Below are positions 17,798 to 25,805 of a stretch of DNA of 56,866 nt, one piece after another (position 1 is the first letter of the stretch; each line of letters opens with the position of its first letter). The DNA lies in assembly GCF_036906915.1 (NCBI RefSeq), contig NZ_JBAKHX010000052.1:1-56866 (forward strand), written 5' to 3'. The notes beneath the pieces are model-generated. The model searched no databases, was not told where the DNA came from, and was given only the letters and a program-made list of their open reading frames with translations. The stretch is from Phytohabitans sp036906915 (lineage in GTDB: Bacteria > Actinomycetota > Actinomycetes > Mycobacteriales > Micromonosporaceae). A program made the position numbers and the translations under genes.

Positions 17798-20004
17798 CCA
17801 CTGTGGATGTTCAGGTGATCGGTGGGGTGGGCACGAGCCCGAATCGCCCCGACGGCGAGCTGAAGGTGCGGGGCGAGTTCGCGTTCTCCTCCGACCTGTG
17901 GGCCGACGACATGCTGTGGGGAGCGACGCTACGCAGCCCGCACCCGCACGCCCGCATCCGTGGCATCGACATCACCGCGGCGGTCGCCTTGCCCGGCGTC
18001 TACGCGGTGCTCACCCACGAGGATGTGCCGGGCGCCAAGCGGTACGGGTTGGAGATCATCGACCAGCCGGTGCTGGCGATGGGCGAGGTGCGGTACCAGG
18101 GCGAGCCGGTCGCGGTCGTCGCGGCCGACCACCCGGAGACCGCGCGCCGCGCCGCTGCCCGGATCGCCGTCGACTACGAGGTGCTGCCGGCCGTCACCGA
18201 CGCGGCAGCCGGCGAACTGCTGCGGCACGTGCCGATCCGCGTGGGCGACCCGTCCGTCGCCGCTGACGTGGTGGTCACCGGCGAGTACCAGGTGGGTATG
18301 CAGGACCAGGCGTTCCTGGGTCCCGAGTCAGGGCTGGCGGTGCCCGCGGAGGACGGCGGCGTCGACCTGTACGTCGCCACCCAATGGCTGCACGTCGACC
18401 AGAAGCAGGTCGCCGAGTGCCTGGCCCTGCCCGTGGACAAGGTGCGGCTCAGCCTCGCCGGCGTCGGCGGCGCGTTCGGCGCCCGCGAGGACCTTTCGAT
18501 GCAGGTGCACGCGAGCCTGCTGGCGCTCCACACTCGACGGCCGGTGAAGATGGTGTACGGCCGGGAGGAGTCGTTCTTCGGCCACGTGCACCGGCATCCG
18601 GCCAAGCTGTGGTACGAGCACGGGGCCGCCCGCGACGGCAAGCTGGTGTATGTCAAGGCGAAGATCGTGCTCGACGGCGGCGCCTACGCCTCCAGCTCCA
18701 CCGCCGTCGCCGCCAACGCCGCAACCCTCGGCATCGGCCCGTACGAGGTGCCGAACGTCGTGATGGACGCCTCGGTGTACTACACCAACAACCCGCCGTG
18801 CGGCGCGATGCGCGGGTTCGGCGCGGTGCAGGCGTGCTTCGCGTACGAGTCGCAAATGGACAGACTCGCTCTTGAGTTGGGTCTGCATCCGGTTGAGGTC
18901 CGGCTGCGTAACGCGATGACCACCGGGTCGCGGATGCCCACCGGGCAGATCGTGGAGGGCCCGGCGCCGGTGGCCGAGATACTGACGCGGGTGCGCTCGT
19001 TTCCGCCGCCGCCTCCCTCTAGTGGTGACCCTCGTGAAGCGCCTGGTGGCGTCTCGAACACCACGCACGGCGAGGGCGTGGTCCGCGGCGTCGGTTACGG
19101 CATCGGCATCAAGAACGTCGCCTTCTCCGAAGGCTTCGACGACTACGCCACCGCGCGGGTCCGGCTGGAGGTGATCGGTGGCGAGCCGGCGGTACTCGTA
19201 CACACCGCCGCCGCCGAGGTCGGCCAGGGCCTGGTGACCGTGCAGGCGCAGATCGCCCGCACCGAGCTCGGCGTCGAGCGGGTGACCGTGGCCACGGCCG
19301 ACACCTCGGTCGGCAGCGCCGGCTCGTCCTCGGCGTCCCGGCAGACGTACATGACCGGCGGCGCCGTGCGGGCCGCGTGCCAGGCGGTGCGTGCGGCGCT
19401 GCTGGCCCGGGTGGGTGGTGCCCGCATCGACGGCGGCAAGGTGGTGTCGGACAGCGGCGCGGTCGTCGCCGACCTGGTCGACGCGATCGGCGACGAGCCG
19501 GTCGAGGAGACCGTCGAGTGGCGGCACCGGCCCACATATCCGCTCGACCCGGTGACCGGGCAAGGAAATGCCCACGTGCAGTATGCGTTCGCCGCGCACC
19601 GCGCCACCGTCGACGTCGACCTGGAGCTGGGTCTGGTGCGGGTGGTGGAGATCGTGACCGCGCAGGACGTGGGCAAGGCGGTCAACCCGCTGGCGGTCGA
19701 GGGCCAGATCCACGGCGGCACCGCGCAAGGGCTCGGCCTCGCGCTCATGGAGGAGATCCAGATGGTCGACGGCGTCGTGCGGAACCCGTCGTTCACCGAC
19801 TATCTGATCCCTACGATCCTCGACATGCCGCCGATGAAGGTCGACGTCCTGGAGATGGCCGACCCGCACGCGCCGTACGGGCTGCGCGGCGTCGGGGAGC
19901 CGCCGACGATCTCGTCCACCCCGGCGGTGGTCGCCGCCATCCGCAACGCCACCGGCAAGGCCCTGACCCGGGTACCGGTGCGGCCAGAGCACATCGTCGG
20001 GTAG
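17794..20004 (+). CDS. xdhA: Xanthine dehydrogenase molybdenum-binding subunit
   Basis: The 736-aa catalytic subunit binds molybdopterin and hydroxylates (hypo)xanthine to urate. Motifs include the N-terminal a/b hammerhead (RGEFAFSSDLWADDMLWG), GVGGAFGAREDLSM, MRGFGAVQACFAYESQMD, GYGIGIKNVAFSEGF, SAGSSSASRQTYMTGGAV and the C-terminal GLRGVGEPPTISSTPAV, where GVGE holds the catalytic glutamate. A short proline-rich, G/S/T insert near residues 408-430 may be a flexible linker. ATG at 17794 overlaps the deaminase stop (ATGA). It is the last gene of the first purine operon. The 97 bp beyond its stop hold no convincing gene before the convergent flavin reductase. Confidence 0.94.
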   Translation: MTTVDVQVIGGVGTSPNRPDGELKVRGEFAFSSDLWADDMLWGATLRSPHPHARIRGIDITAAVALPGVYAVLTHEDVPGAKRYGLEIIDQPVLAMGEVRYQGEPVAVVAADHPETARRAAARIAVDYEVLPAVTDAAAGELLRHVPIRVGDPSVAADVVVTGEYQVGMQDQAFLGPESGLAVPAEDGGVDLYVATQWLHVDQKQVAECLALPVDKVRLSLAGVGGAFGAREDLSMQVHASLLALHTRRPVKMVYGREESFFGHVHRHPAKLWYEHGAARDGKLVYVKAKIVLDGGAYASSSTAVAANAATLGIGPYEVPNVVMDASVYYTNNPPCGAMRGFGAVQACFAYESQMDRLALELGLHPVEVRLRNAMTTGSRMPTGQIVEGPAPVAEILTRVRSFPPPPPSSGDPREAPGGVSNTTHGEGVVRGVGYGIGIKNVAFSEGFDDYATARVRLEVIGGEPAVLVHTAAAEVGQGLVTVQAQIARTELGVERVTVATADTSVGSAGSSSASRQTYMTGGAVRAACQAVRAALLARVGGARIDGGKVVSDSGAVVADLVDAIGDEPVEETVEWRHRPTYPLDPVTGQGNAHVQYAFAAHRATVDVDLELGLVRVVEIVTAQDVGKAVNPLAVEGQIHGGTAQGLGLALMEEIQMVDGVVRNPSFTDYLIPTILDMPPMKVDVLEMADPHAPYGLRGVGEPPTISSTPAVVAAIRNATGKALTRVPVRPEHIVG

Positions 20005-20101
20005 CGCGATGCGTGCCGCGCTCGGCCGGCTGCTCCGTGGTGATCCTGGCAACGGGCGCGTCAGTGCTCGCCCGCGAGATCGGCTCCCGCGCCCGCCGCC
20101 G

Positions 20102-20725
20102 CTAGGACGCGAGGAGCTCCTCGAACGGGGTGGGCTCGTCGAAGGGGTCGATCACCGCTACCGGCTCGCGGCGGGAGACCTCACGCGCCAGTTCCCCGGC
20201 CGCCCGAGCGATGCGGTTGGCGAGCGCGCCCTGGGCCGTGGCGCCGCCCCAGTCTTCCGGCGCGGCGAACACCGCCGTGGGAACGACCACCGCGCGCAGG
20301 TACGCGAACATGGGCCGCGAGGCGTGCTCCAGCGCGAGCGAATGGCGCGCCGTGCCCCCGGTCGCCGCGATCATCACCGGCTTGTCGGCGAGGCTGCCCT
20401 CGTCGACCACGTCGAAGAACGACTTGAACAGCCCGCTGTACGACGCGTTGAAGATCGGCGTGACCGCGACCAGCCCGTCGGCCCGCGCCACGGTGTCGAG
20501 CGCCGCACGCAGCCGAGCCGGCGCGAAGCCGGTCAGCAGGTGGTTGGTGATGTCGTGGGCGAGGTCGCGCAGCTCGATCGTCACCACGTCGATGCCCGGC
20601 AGCTCGCGGCGGACGGCCGCCGCGAGCTGGTCGGCAAGGAGCCGGCTGGACGAGGGCTGGCTGAGGCCCGCCGAGACGACCGCGAGGGTACGCGGCGCAT
20701 GATCCGGGCCAGCTAGATCGGTCAT
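20102..20725 (-). CDS. NADPH-dependent FMN reductase (CE1759-like)
   Basis: The 207-aa flavodoxin-fold reductase reduces FMN with NAD(P)H and hands the free flavin to a partner monooxygenase. The N-terminal VVSAGLSQPSSSRLLADQL holds the phosphate-binding loop. VAVTPIFNASYSGLFKSFFD (about 87-106) and MIAATGGTARHSLALEH contact the flavin. The ATG overlaps the TGA of the luciferase-like gene immediately upstream (ATGA), a layout typical of the CE1758/CE1759 pair known in actinobacteria. It reads convergently to the xanthine dehydrogenase operon. Confidence 0.9.
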   Translation of the reverse strand: MTDLAGPDHAPRTLAVVSAGLSQPSSSRLLADQLAAAVRRELPGIDVVTIELRDLAHDITNHLLTGFAPARLRAALDTVARADGLVAVTPIFNASYSGLFKSFFDVVDEGSLADKPVMIAATGGTARHSLALEHASRPMFAYLRAVVVPTAVFAAPEDWGGATAQGALANRIARAAGELAREVSRREPVAVIDPFDEPTPFEELLAS

Positions 20726-21813
20726 GCCGACGCTCCGGCAGCGTCGCGAGCGGCCTTCAGGGACTCGTGGGTGGGCGCGTCCGGCACGTGCGCCGGGCGC
20801 AGGGCGTCGAACTCGCGGCGCAGCACCGGTACGACCTCCTCGCCGAGCATGTCGAGCTGCTCCAGGACCGTCTTCAGCGGCAGACCCGCGTGGTCGAGCA
20901 GGAAGAGCTGGCGCTGGTAGTCGCCGAAGTGGTCCCGGAATGTCAGCGTACGGTCGATGACCTGCTGCGGGCTGCCGACCGTGAGCGGCGTCTCACGGGA
21001 GAAGTCTTCCAGCGAGGGCCCGTGGCCGTACACCGGGGCGTTGTCGAAGTACGGCCGGAACTCGCGCACCGCGGCCTGGGAGTTCTTCCGCATGAACACC
21101 TGGCCGCCGAGGCCCACGATCGCCTGGTCGGCGGCGCCGTGCCCGTAGTGCTCGTACCGCCGCCGGTACAGCTCGATCATGCGCTTTGTGTGCTCGACCG
21201 GCCAAAAGATGTTGTTGTGGAAGAAGCCGTCGCCGTAGTACGCGGCCTGCTCGGCGATCTGGGGGCTGCGGATCGAGCCGTGCCACACGAACGGCGGGAT
21301 GCCATCGAGCGGGCGCGGCGTCGCGGTGAACGACTGCAACGGCGTGCGGAACTTGCCCTCCCAGTCGACGACGTCCTCGCGCCACAGCTTGTGCAGCAGG
21401 GCGTAGTTCTCGATCGCCAGCGCGATGCCGTCCCGGATGTCCTTGCCGAACCACGGGTACACCGGGCCGGTGTTGCCGCGGCCCATCATGAGGTCGACGC
21501 GGCCGTCCGCGATGTGCTGGAGGTACGCGTAGTCCTCGGCGATCTTCACCGGGTCGTTGGTGGTGATGAGCGTGGTCGCGGTCGACAGGATGAGCCGCTC
21601 GGTGCGCGCCGCCACGTACCCGAGGAACGTGGTCGGGGACGACGGGACGAACGGTGGGTTGTGGTGCTCCCCGGTCGCGAAGACGTCGAGGCCCACCTCC
21701 TCCGTCTTGAGCGCGATCGTGAGCATCGCCTTGATCCGCTCGTGCTCGGTCGGCGTGCGCCCGTTCGTGGGGTCCGGCGTAACGTCGCCCACACTGAACA
21801 CTCCGAACTGCAT
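20722..21813 (-). CDS. Luciferase-like FMN-dependent monooxygenase (CE1758-like)
   Basis: The 363-aa TIM-barrel protein of the bacterial luciferase family uses reduced FMN and O2 for an oxygenation whose substrate is unknown. Characteristic stretches are EVGLDVFATGEHHNPPFVPS (about 37-56), LILSTATTLITTNDPVKIAE, GRVDLMMGRGNTGPVYPWFG and TVGSPQQVIDRTLTFRDHFG. ATG at 21813 starts at the family's usual MQFGVFSVGD; an in-frame TTG at 21822 would add three residues. It forms an overlapping pair with the flavin reductase, making a two-component monooxygenase. It separates the two purine blocks, but I see no direct evidence that it acts on purines. Confidence 0.9.
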   Translation of the reverse strand: MQFGVFSVGDVTPDPTNGRTPTEHERIKAMLTIALKTEEVGLDVFATGEHHNPPFVPSSPTTFLGYVAARTERLILSTATTLITTNDPVKIAEDYAYLQHIADGRVDLMMGRGNTGPVYPWFGKDIRDGIALAIENYALLHKLWREDVVDWEGKFRTPLQSFTATPRPLDGIPPFVWHGSIRSPQIAEQAAYYGDGFFHNNIFWPVEHTKRMIELYRRRYEHYGHGAADQAIVGLGGQVFMRKNSQAAVREFRPYFDNAPVYGHGPSLEDFSRETPLTVGSPQQVIDRTLTFRDHFGDYQRQLFLLDHAGLPLKTVLEQLDMLGEEVVPVLRREFDALRPAHVPDAPTHESLKAARDAAGASA

Positions 21814-21822
21814 CTCGATCAA

Positions 21823-22281
21823 CTCTTCCGCTGTAGCTCCCGGCGTTTCCTTCAGTTTTGAACGATACGCGCCCGGTCGGCATTCCCGCCTACACGGGCG
21901 GCCGTCCCTGTCTGGCAGGCCGAGGGCGCGTGGGTGCGGAGGCGGGTGCGGAGGGTGAGGGCGGGTGTCGGGGTGGTTTCGGACCGCAGACCGTGGTTAG
22001 CGCCGTCTTATGCGTCCCTTAAGGCACGCAACTTCCTCAAACCTGGTTCAACCAAGTTCGGCCCCCGGTACGTACACGTGGGACGGAGACGTATGCGCGA
22101 GCCGCGATATGGGCGATATGGGCAATGGGTGAGGTGAGCGAAGAATGCATTGAGTCCGATCCGAACCGGTGAAGGCAGGTCACTAGGTGCGACCGCGGAC
22201 GACGCGGATGCGGAAGGTCGGTAACTCTTGCTGAGAAAGAAGAACGACGAGCGCCTTGAGGAGCGGGGTGATGTGGCGGTG
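21823..22281. other. 459-bp intergenic region upstream of the di-heme membrane protein
   Basis: This is the divergent spacer between the luciferase-like gene and the membrane protein. It contains a near-perfect 19-bp inverted repeat (22040-22058) and a short direct duplication of gatatgggc around 22108-22125. In-frame TTG at 22228 could extend the downstream protein by 18 residues, which shortens the true non-coding stretch. I find no convincing -35/-10 pair, riboswitch or small gene. Confidence 0.5.
22040..22058. promoter_or_regulatory. 19-bp inverted repeat, candidate operator
   Basis: AACCTGGTT and AACCAAGTT are inverted copies around a single C, with one mismatch. The compact symmetric form suits a dimeric repressor. 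It lies about 170-240 bp upstream of the possible starts of the membrane protein gene and 218 bp from the divergent luciferase-like gene. The regulator is unknown. Confidence 0.35.
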
Positions 22282-24258
22282 ATGGTGGAAACGACCAGTA
22301 GTACGACGCGCGAGCGTCGGAAGCTGCCCAAGCTTCCGCTGCTCGGCGGTGGTGCGTTCCTCCTCTTGGGCCTCTGGGCCGCCAGCTCAACCGCGGGCGG
22401 CGCGTTGGCCTCGGTATACGTCTACGCGTTCCTGAACTTTTTCGCGGGCGTATTCACCCTGGTAGCGCTGTCGGTGACGGTGATGGCCGGCCTCGTGGCA
22501 ACGGACCGGATCTTTCTGAAGATCGGTCACCGGGTCCTCTTCCAGGGCCTACACCGCGCGACCGCGATCATCGCGATCATCTCGCTCGGGCTGCACGTGT
22601 CGATGAAGATCATGGAGGGTACGGCGACGGTCCTCGACCCGTTCGTCCCCTTCGGCAATCTGGCGAACCCGATGTACGTCGGGCTCGGCACGATCGCGAG
22701 CTACCTGATGATCTCGGTGTTCTGGACCGGCATCATCCGGGCGAAGTTCGCCGGCAGCGGCCGGCCGTGGATGTGGCGCGCTTTGCACAGCGGCGCGTAC
22801 CTCGCCTGGCCGATCGCGCTCGGCCACGGCCTGAACGCCGGCCGGCCGGCCGCCACGTGGGTGGTCCTCAGCTACGGCGCCTGCGTGGTCGGTGTCGCCA
22901 TCGCGCTGCTGGTGCGCCTGTACGTGATGCTCGGCCGCCGGACCACCGGCACGACGACCGGACCGAAGGCCGGCGTGGCCGCCGTGGGCGTCAACGTGGA
23001 GACCGCCGTCATGCCCCGCATCACCGACTCGATGATGCCGCCGCGGGCGGCGCGCGCCGCCGAGCCGGAGCTCGAGCCGGTGGGCGCGTCCACCCGGGAG
23101 ACCAGGATCGTCAAGCGCGACACGATGGCCGGCGCACCGCGCGAGCGGTCGGGCTCGGGTCGCCAGCGCCAGGGGTACGCGGTTCCGCCGGAGGAGGAGA
23201 CCAGGCGGGGCCGGAGCGCGGCGCGTTGGGACGAGGAGCCGGCGGCGGCACGGTCCGGGGGACGCGGCGGGCGCGCCGCGAAGGACCGGACCGCCGAGGA
23301 CGAGTTGCGCTGGTCAACCGACATGGAGGCGCGCGGCGAGCGCCGCGGGCGGTCCGCGGAAGGGCGTGACAGGCGATCGGCGGAGGGCCGGCCCGCGGAA
23401 GGTCGGTCAGCCGAGGGCCGCGGTGGCCGTGGCGCCGAGTCCGCCGAGCGGCGGAGCCGGACAGCGGAGCCGGACGCGAAGCGGGGTCGCCGCCGGGATC
23501 AGGCCGAGGACGGCGTCGACTGGTACGAGCGCCTTCGTGAGCAGCCCGCGGAGCGGGACGCCGAACGGGACCGCTACAGCCGGCCCCGAGAGGACGAGTA
23601 CGCCTCGCGCCGCTCCGCGAGCCGCCGTGGCGACCCGGAGCCGGAGCGCTGGACCTCGCCCGCCGACGAGCGGTACGGCTCGGCGGCCGCGCGCGAGGAC
23701 TCTGGGCGCCGCCGGGAAGAGTCTGGACGTGGTGGCCGCCGCGAGCGGTCCAGCCGCCGGGACGAACCGGTAGAACCGGTCTCCGGCAGCCGTTGGGACG
23801 CCGAGCGTCCGGTGTCGGGCGCCCGCTGGGACTCACCGGATCGTCCCGTGTCCGGCGACCGCTGGGACGCTCCTGTCTCCGGCGAGCGTTGGGACACCCC
23901 GGTCTCGGGTGCCCGCTGGGACTCGCCCGACCGGCCCGTCTCCGGCGAGCGCTGGGAGCGGCCCGAGCCGGTCGAGGAGCGCCCGCGCCGCGGGCTGCGG
24001 CTGGTGCGCGACGACGAGTCCGAGTCGCCGCGCCGCCGCTCGCGGTCCGCGCGTCACAGCCAGTCGGACGAGTACGAGATGGAGCAGCCGCGCGAACGGC
24101 GTACCGGTCGCCTGGGCCCCTACCCACCGGCCCCGGCGACTGACATGATCGACTCCGCTGACCGGCCGCGCCGCGGCCGGCGGGCGGCTGGCGGCGAAGA
24201 CCTCGACGTCGGCACCGGCGAGTACTGGACACAGCCGCGGGGAGGATACGGCAGGTGA
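22282..24258 (+). CDS. Di-heme ferric-reductase-like membrane protein with a long disordered tail
   Basis: The 658-aa protein has two very different halves. Residues 1-220 hold about six hydrophobic segments with two histidine pairs: H91/H105 (GLHRATAIIAIISLGLH) and H169/H182 (HSGAYLAWPIALGH). Their 13-14 residue spacing is typical of bis-histidine hemes in ferric-reductase-like or cytochrome-b domains. Residues 221-658 are highly charged, rich in R, E, D, S and G, and predicted disordered, with AEGR-like repeats and six PVSGxRW repeats. ATG at 22282 was chosen; TTG at 22228 is an alternative. Its stop overlaps the start of the NuoF-like gene (GTGA), so both products probably work together in electron transfer across or at the membrane. 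The electron acceptor is unknown. Confidence 0.75.
   Translation: MVETTSSTTRERRKLPKLPLLGGGAFLLLGLWAASSTAGGALASVYVYAFLNFFAGVFTLVALSVTVMAGLVATDRIFLKIGHRVLFQGLHRATAIIAIISLGLHVSMKIMEGTATVLDPFVPFGNLANPMYVGLGTIASYLMISVFWTGIIRAKFAGSGRPWMWRALHSGAYLAWPIALGHGLNAGRPAATWVVLSYGACVVGVAIALLVRLYVMLGRRTTGTTTGPKAGVAAVGVNVETAVMPRITDSMMPPRAARAAEPELEPVGASTRETRIVKRDTMAGAPRERSGSGRQRQGYAVPPEEETRRGRSAARWDEEPAAARSGGRGGRAAKDRTAEDELRWSTDMEARGERRGRSAEGRDRRSAEGRPAEGRSAEGRGGRGAESAERRSRTAEPDAKRGRRRDQAEDGVDWYERLREQPAERDAERDRYSRPREDEYASRRSASRRGDPEPERWTSPADERYGSAAAREDSGRRREESGRGGRRERSSRRDEPVEPVSGSRWDAERPVSGARWDSPDRPVSGDRWDAPVSGERWDTPVSGARWDSPDRPVSGERWERPEPVEERPRRGLRLVRDDESESPRRRSRSARHSQSDEYEMEQPRERRTGRLGPYPPAPATDMIDSADRPRRGRRAAGGEDLDVGTGEYWTQPRGGYGR
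23776..23960 (+). repeat. Six PVSGxRW coding repeats in the membrane protein tail
   Basis: Within the disordered tail, PVSGSRWD, PVSGARWD, PVSGDRWD, PVSGERWD, PVSGARWD and PVSGERWE follow one another at 9-13 residue spacing, alternating with AER or SPDR linkers. Codon use differs between copies, so the peptide rather than the DNA is conserved. That suggests selection for a short binding motif. Confidence 0.75.
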
Positions 24259-25790
24259 CCGGCGCCAAGGTTCCTGCTGTCGGCCGTGCTGGGCCGGCCC
24301 GCGTGACCGCTGGCTTTGAGGAGTTCGGCCGTCTCGACCTCTTTGAGCACCAAGAGGTCCACGGCGACCTACGCCCTATGTCGGCCGCCGAACTCATGTC
24401 GCTGGCCGAGCAGATCAAGCTGACCGGTCGGGGCGGTGCGGGCTTCCCTTTCGCCCGGAAGATGCAGGCGGTCATCGACTCCGCTCAACGGCAGGACAAG
24501 CCCATCGTCGTCGTGGTCAACGCCACCGAGGGTGAGCCCGCCGCGTGGAAGGACAAGGTACTGCTGGCGCGCGCGCCGCACCTGATCCTCGACGGCGCAT
24601 CGCTCGCGGCGTGGGCCCTCGAGGCCGACGAGATCGTCATCGGCGTGGAGAAGGACCACGTCGGGAGCAAGTCGCTGCGCATGGCCCTCGCCGAACGGCG
24701 GATGCCGGCGCCGACCCGGATCGTGTCGGTGCCGCACCGGTTCATCTCCGGTGAGGGTGGCGCGCTGGTCCGGGGCATCAACGGCGAGGCGCACATCCCG
24801 CCCGGGCGCAAGGTCCGCGCCAGCGACTCCGGCGTCAACGGGCTGCCTACGCTGCTGTCCAACGCGGAGACGTACGCCCAGCTCGCCCTCGCGGCCGGCC
24901 TCGGCCCGTACGAGTACTGCTCGGTCGGCACCGAGAAGGAGCCGGGCACGGTCCTGCTGACGATCACAGCCAAGGGCAAGCCGATGGTCGTGGAGGCGCC
25001 GACGGGCGTACCCCTGAAGGAGGTCCTGCGCATGTGCGGGACCACCGCCGGCCAGGGTCTGCTGCTGGGCGGGTACCACGGCAAATGGATCACCGCGGAG
25101 GCCGCGAGCCGCGCGGAGATCTCCAAGGCGAGCCTCACGGAGGTCGGCGGCACGCTCGGCGCGGGCATCGTGGTCCCCCTGCCGGAGGACACCTGCCCCC
25201 TCGGCGAGGTAGCCCGGGTCATGCACTACATGGCCGCGGAGTCGGCCGGTCAATGTGGTCCATGCCGCCTCGGCCTGCCGGACCTCGCGCGGACCGTGCA
25301 GAAGCTCTTCGAGGGCGGCGGCGGCCAGGTCGCCGTCCGTGCCGCCGTCAGCGTGGTCAAGGGCCGCGGCGCGTGCAGCCACCCTGACGGTACGTCGCGG
25401 TTCGCGCTCTCTGCCCTGGACGTCTTCGCGGAGGACATCGCGGCGCACGCGTTCCACGACGGGTGCGGGCGCCCGATCAAGAACATCCTGCCCCTGTCCA
25501 GCTCACCCGATCATCAGGAGAACGCGGGCGGCGTCGGCAACCTGGTCGTCGACTGGACCCGCTGCGACGGGCACGGCCTCTGCGCGCACCTGCTGCCTGA
25601 GCTGGTGCGGCTCGACGGAAACGGATACCCGGCCATCGCGGACACCCCGGTGCCCGAGTGGCTGGAGAAGGACGCGCGCCGTGCGGTCGACATGTGCCCG
25701 GGCCTCGCGCTGCGCCTGACCGGCGTCGAGTCCAAGCCCAGGCGCAAGACAAAGCCCAAGCCGCCATCCAGGGAAAAACGCCTCAGGTAG
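24255..25790 (+). CDS. NuoF-like flavoprotein fused to a ferredoxin domain
   Basis: The 511-aa protein resembles the 51-kDa NADH-binding subunit of complex I. GRGGAGFPFARKM near 58-70 corresponds to the FMN/NADH glycine loop, NATEGEPAAWKDKVLL near 89-104 to NADESEPGTFKDR, followed by an SLBB domain and the [4Fe-4S] pattern AESAGQCGPCRLG (about 330-342) with a distal cysteine in GRGACSHPDG. After about residue 420 a ferredoxin-like domain follows, with DWTRCDGHGLC and a late VDMCPG cysteine, which fits a single [3Fe-4S] or [4Fe-4S] cluster. The tail is lysine-rich. No other complex I subunit is nearby. The overlap with the di-heme membrane protein gene suggests an NAD(P)H-to-heme electron path. 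Confidence 0.85.
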   Translation: MTGAKVPAVGRAGPARVTAGFEEFGRLDLFEHQEVHGDLRPMSAAELMSLAEQIKLTGRGGAGFPFARKMQAVIDSAQRQDKPIVVVVNATEGEPAAWKDKVLLARAPHLILDGASLAAWALEADEIVIGVEKDHVGSKSLRMALAERRMPAPTRIVSVPHRFISGEGGALVRGINGEAHIPPGRKVRASDSGVNGLPTLLSNAETYAQLALAAGLGPYEYCSVGTEKEPGTVLLTITAKGKPMVVEAPTGVPLKEVLRMCGTTAGQGLLLGGYHGKWITAEAASRAEISKASLTEVGGTLGAGIVVPLPEDTCPLGEVARVMHYMAAESAGQCGPCRLGLPDLARTVQKLFEGGGGQVAVRAAVSVVKGRGACSHPDGTSRFALSALDVFAEDIAAHAFHDGCGRPIKNILPLSSSPDHQENAGGVGNLVVDWTRCDGHGLCAHLLPELVRLDGNGYPAIADTPVPEWLEKDARRAVDMCPGLALRLTGVESKPRRKTKPKPPSREKRLR

Positions 25791-25805
25791 GACTAAATTG
25801 CAGAG

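Noticed and set aside
20005..20101. Short plus-strand frame after xdhA ending ILATGASVLAREIGSRARRR
   Set aside because: It looks faintly like a protein C-terminus, but has no recognisable family and no start. It could be the tail of a lost gene but is too short to call.
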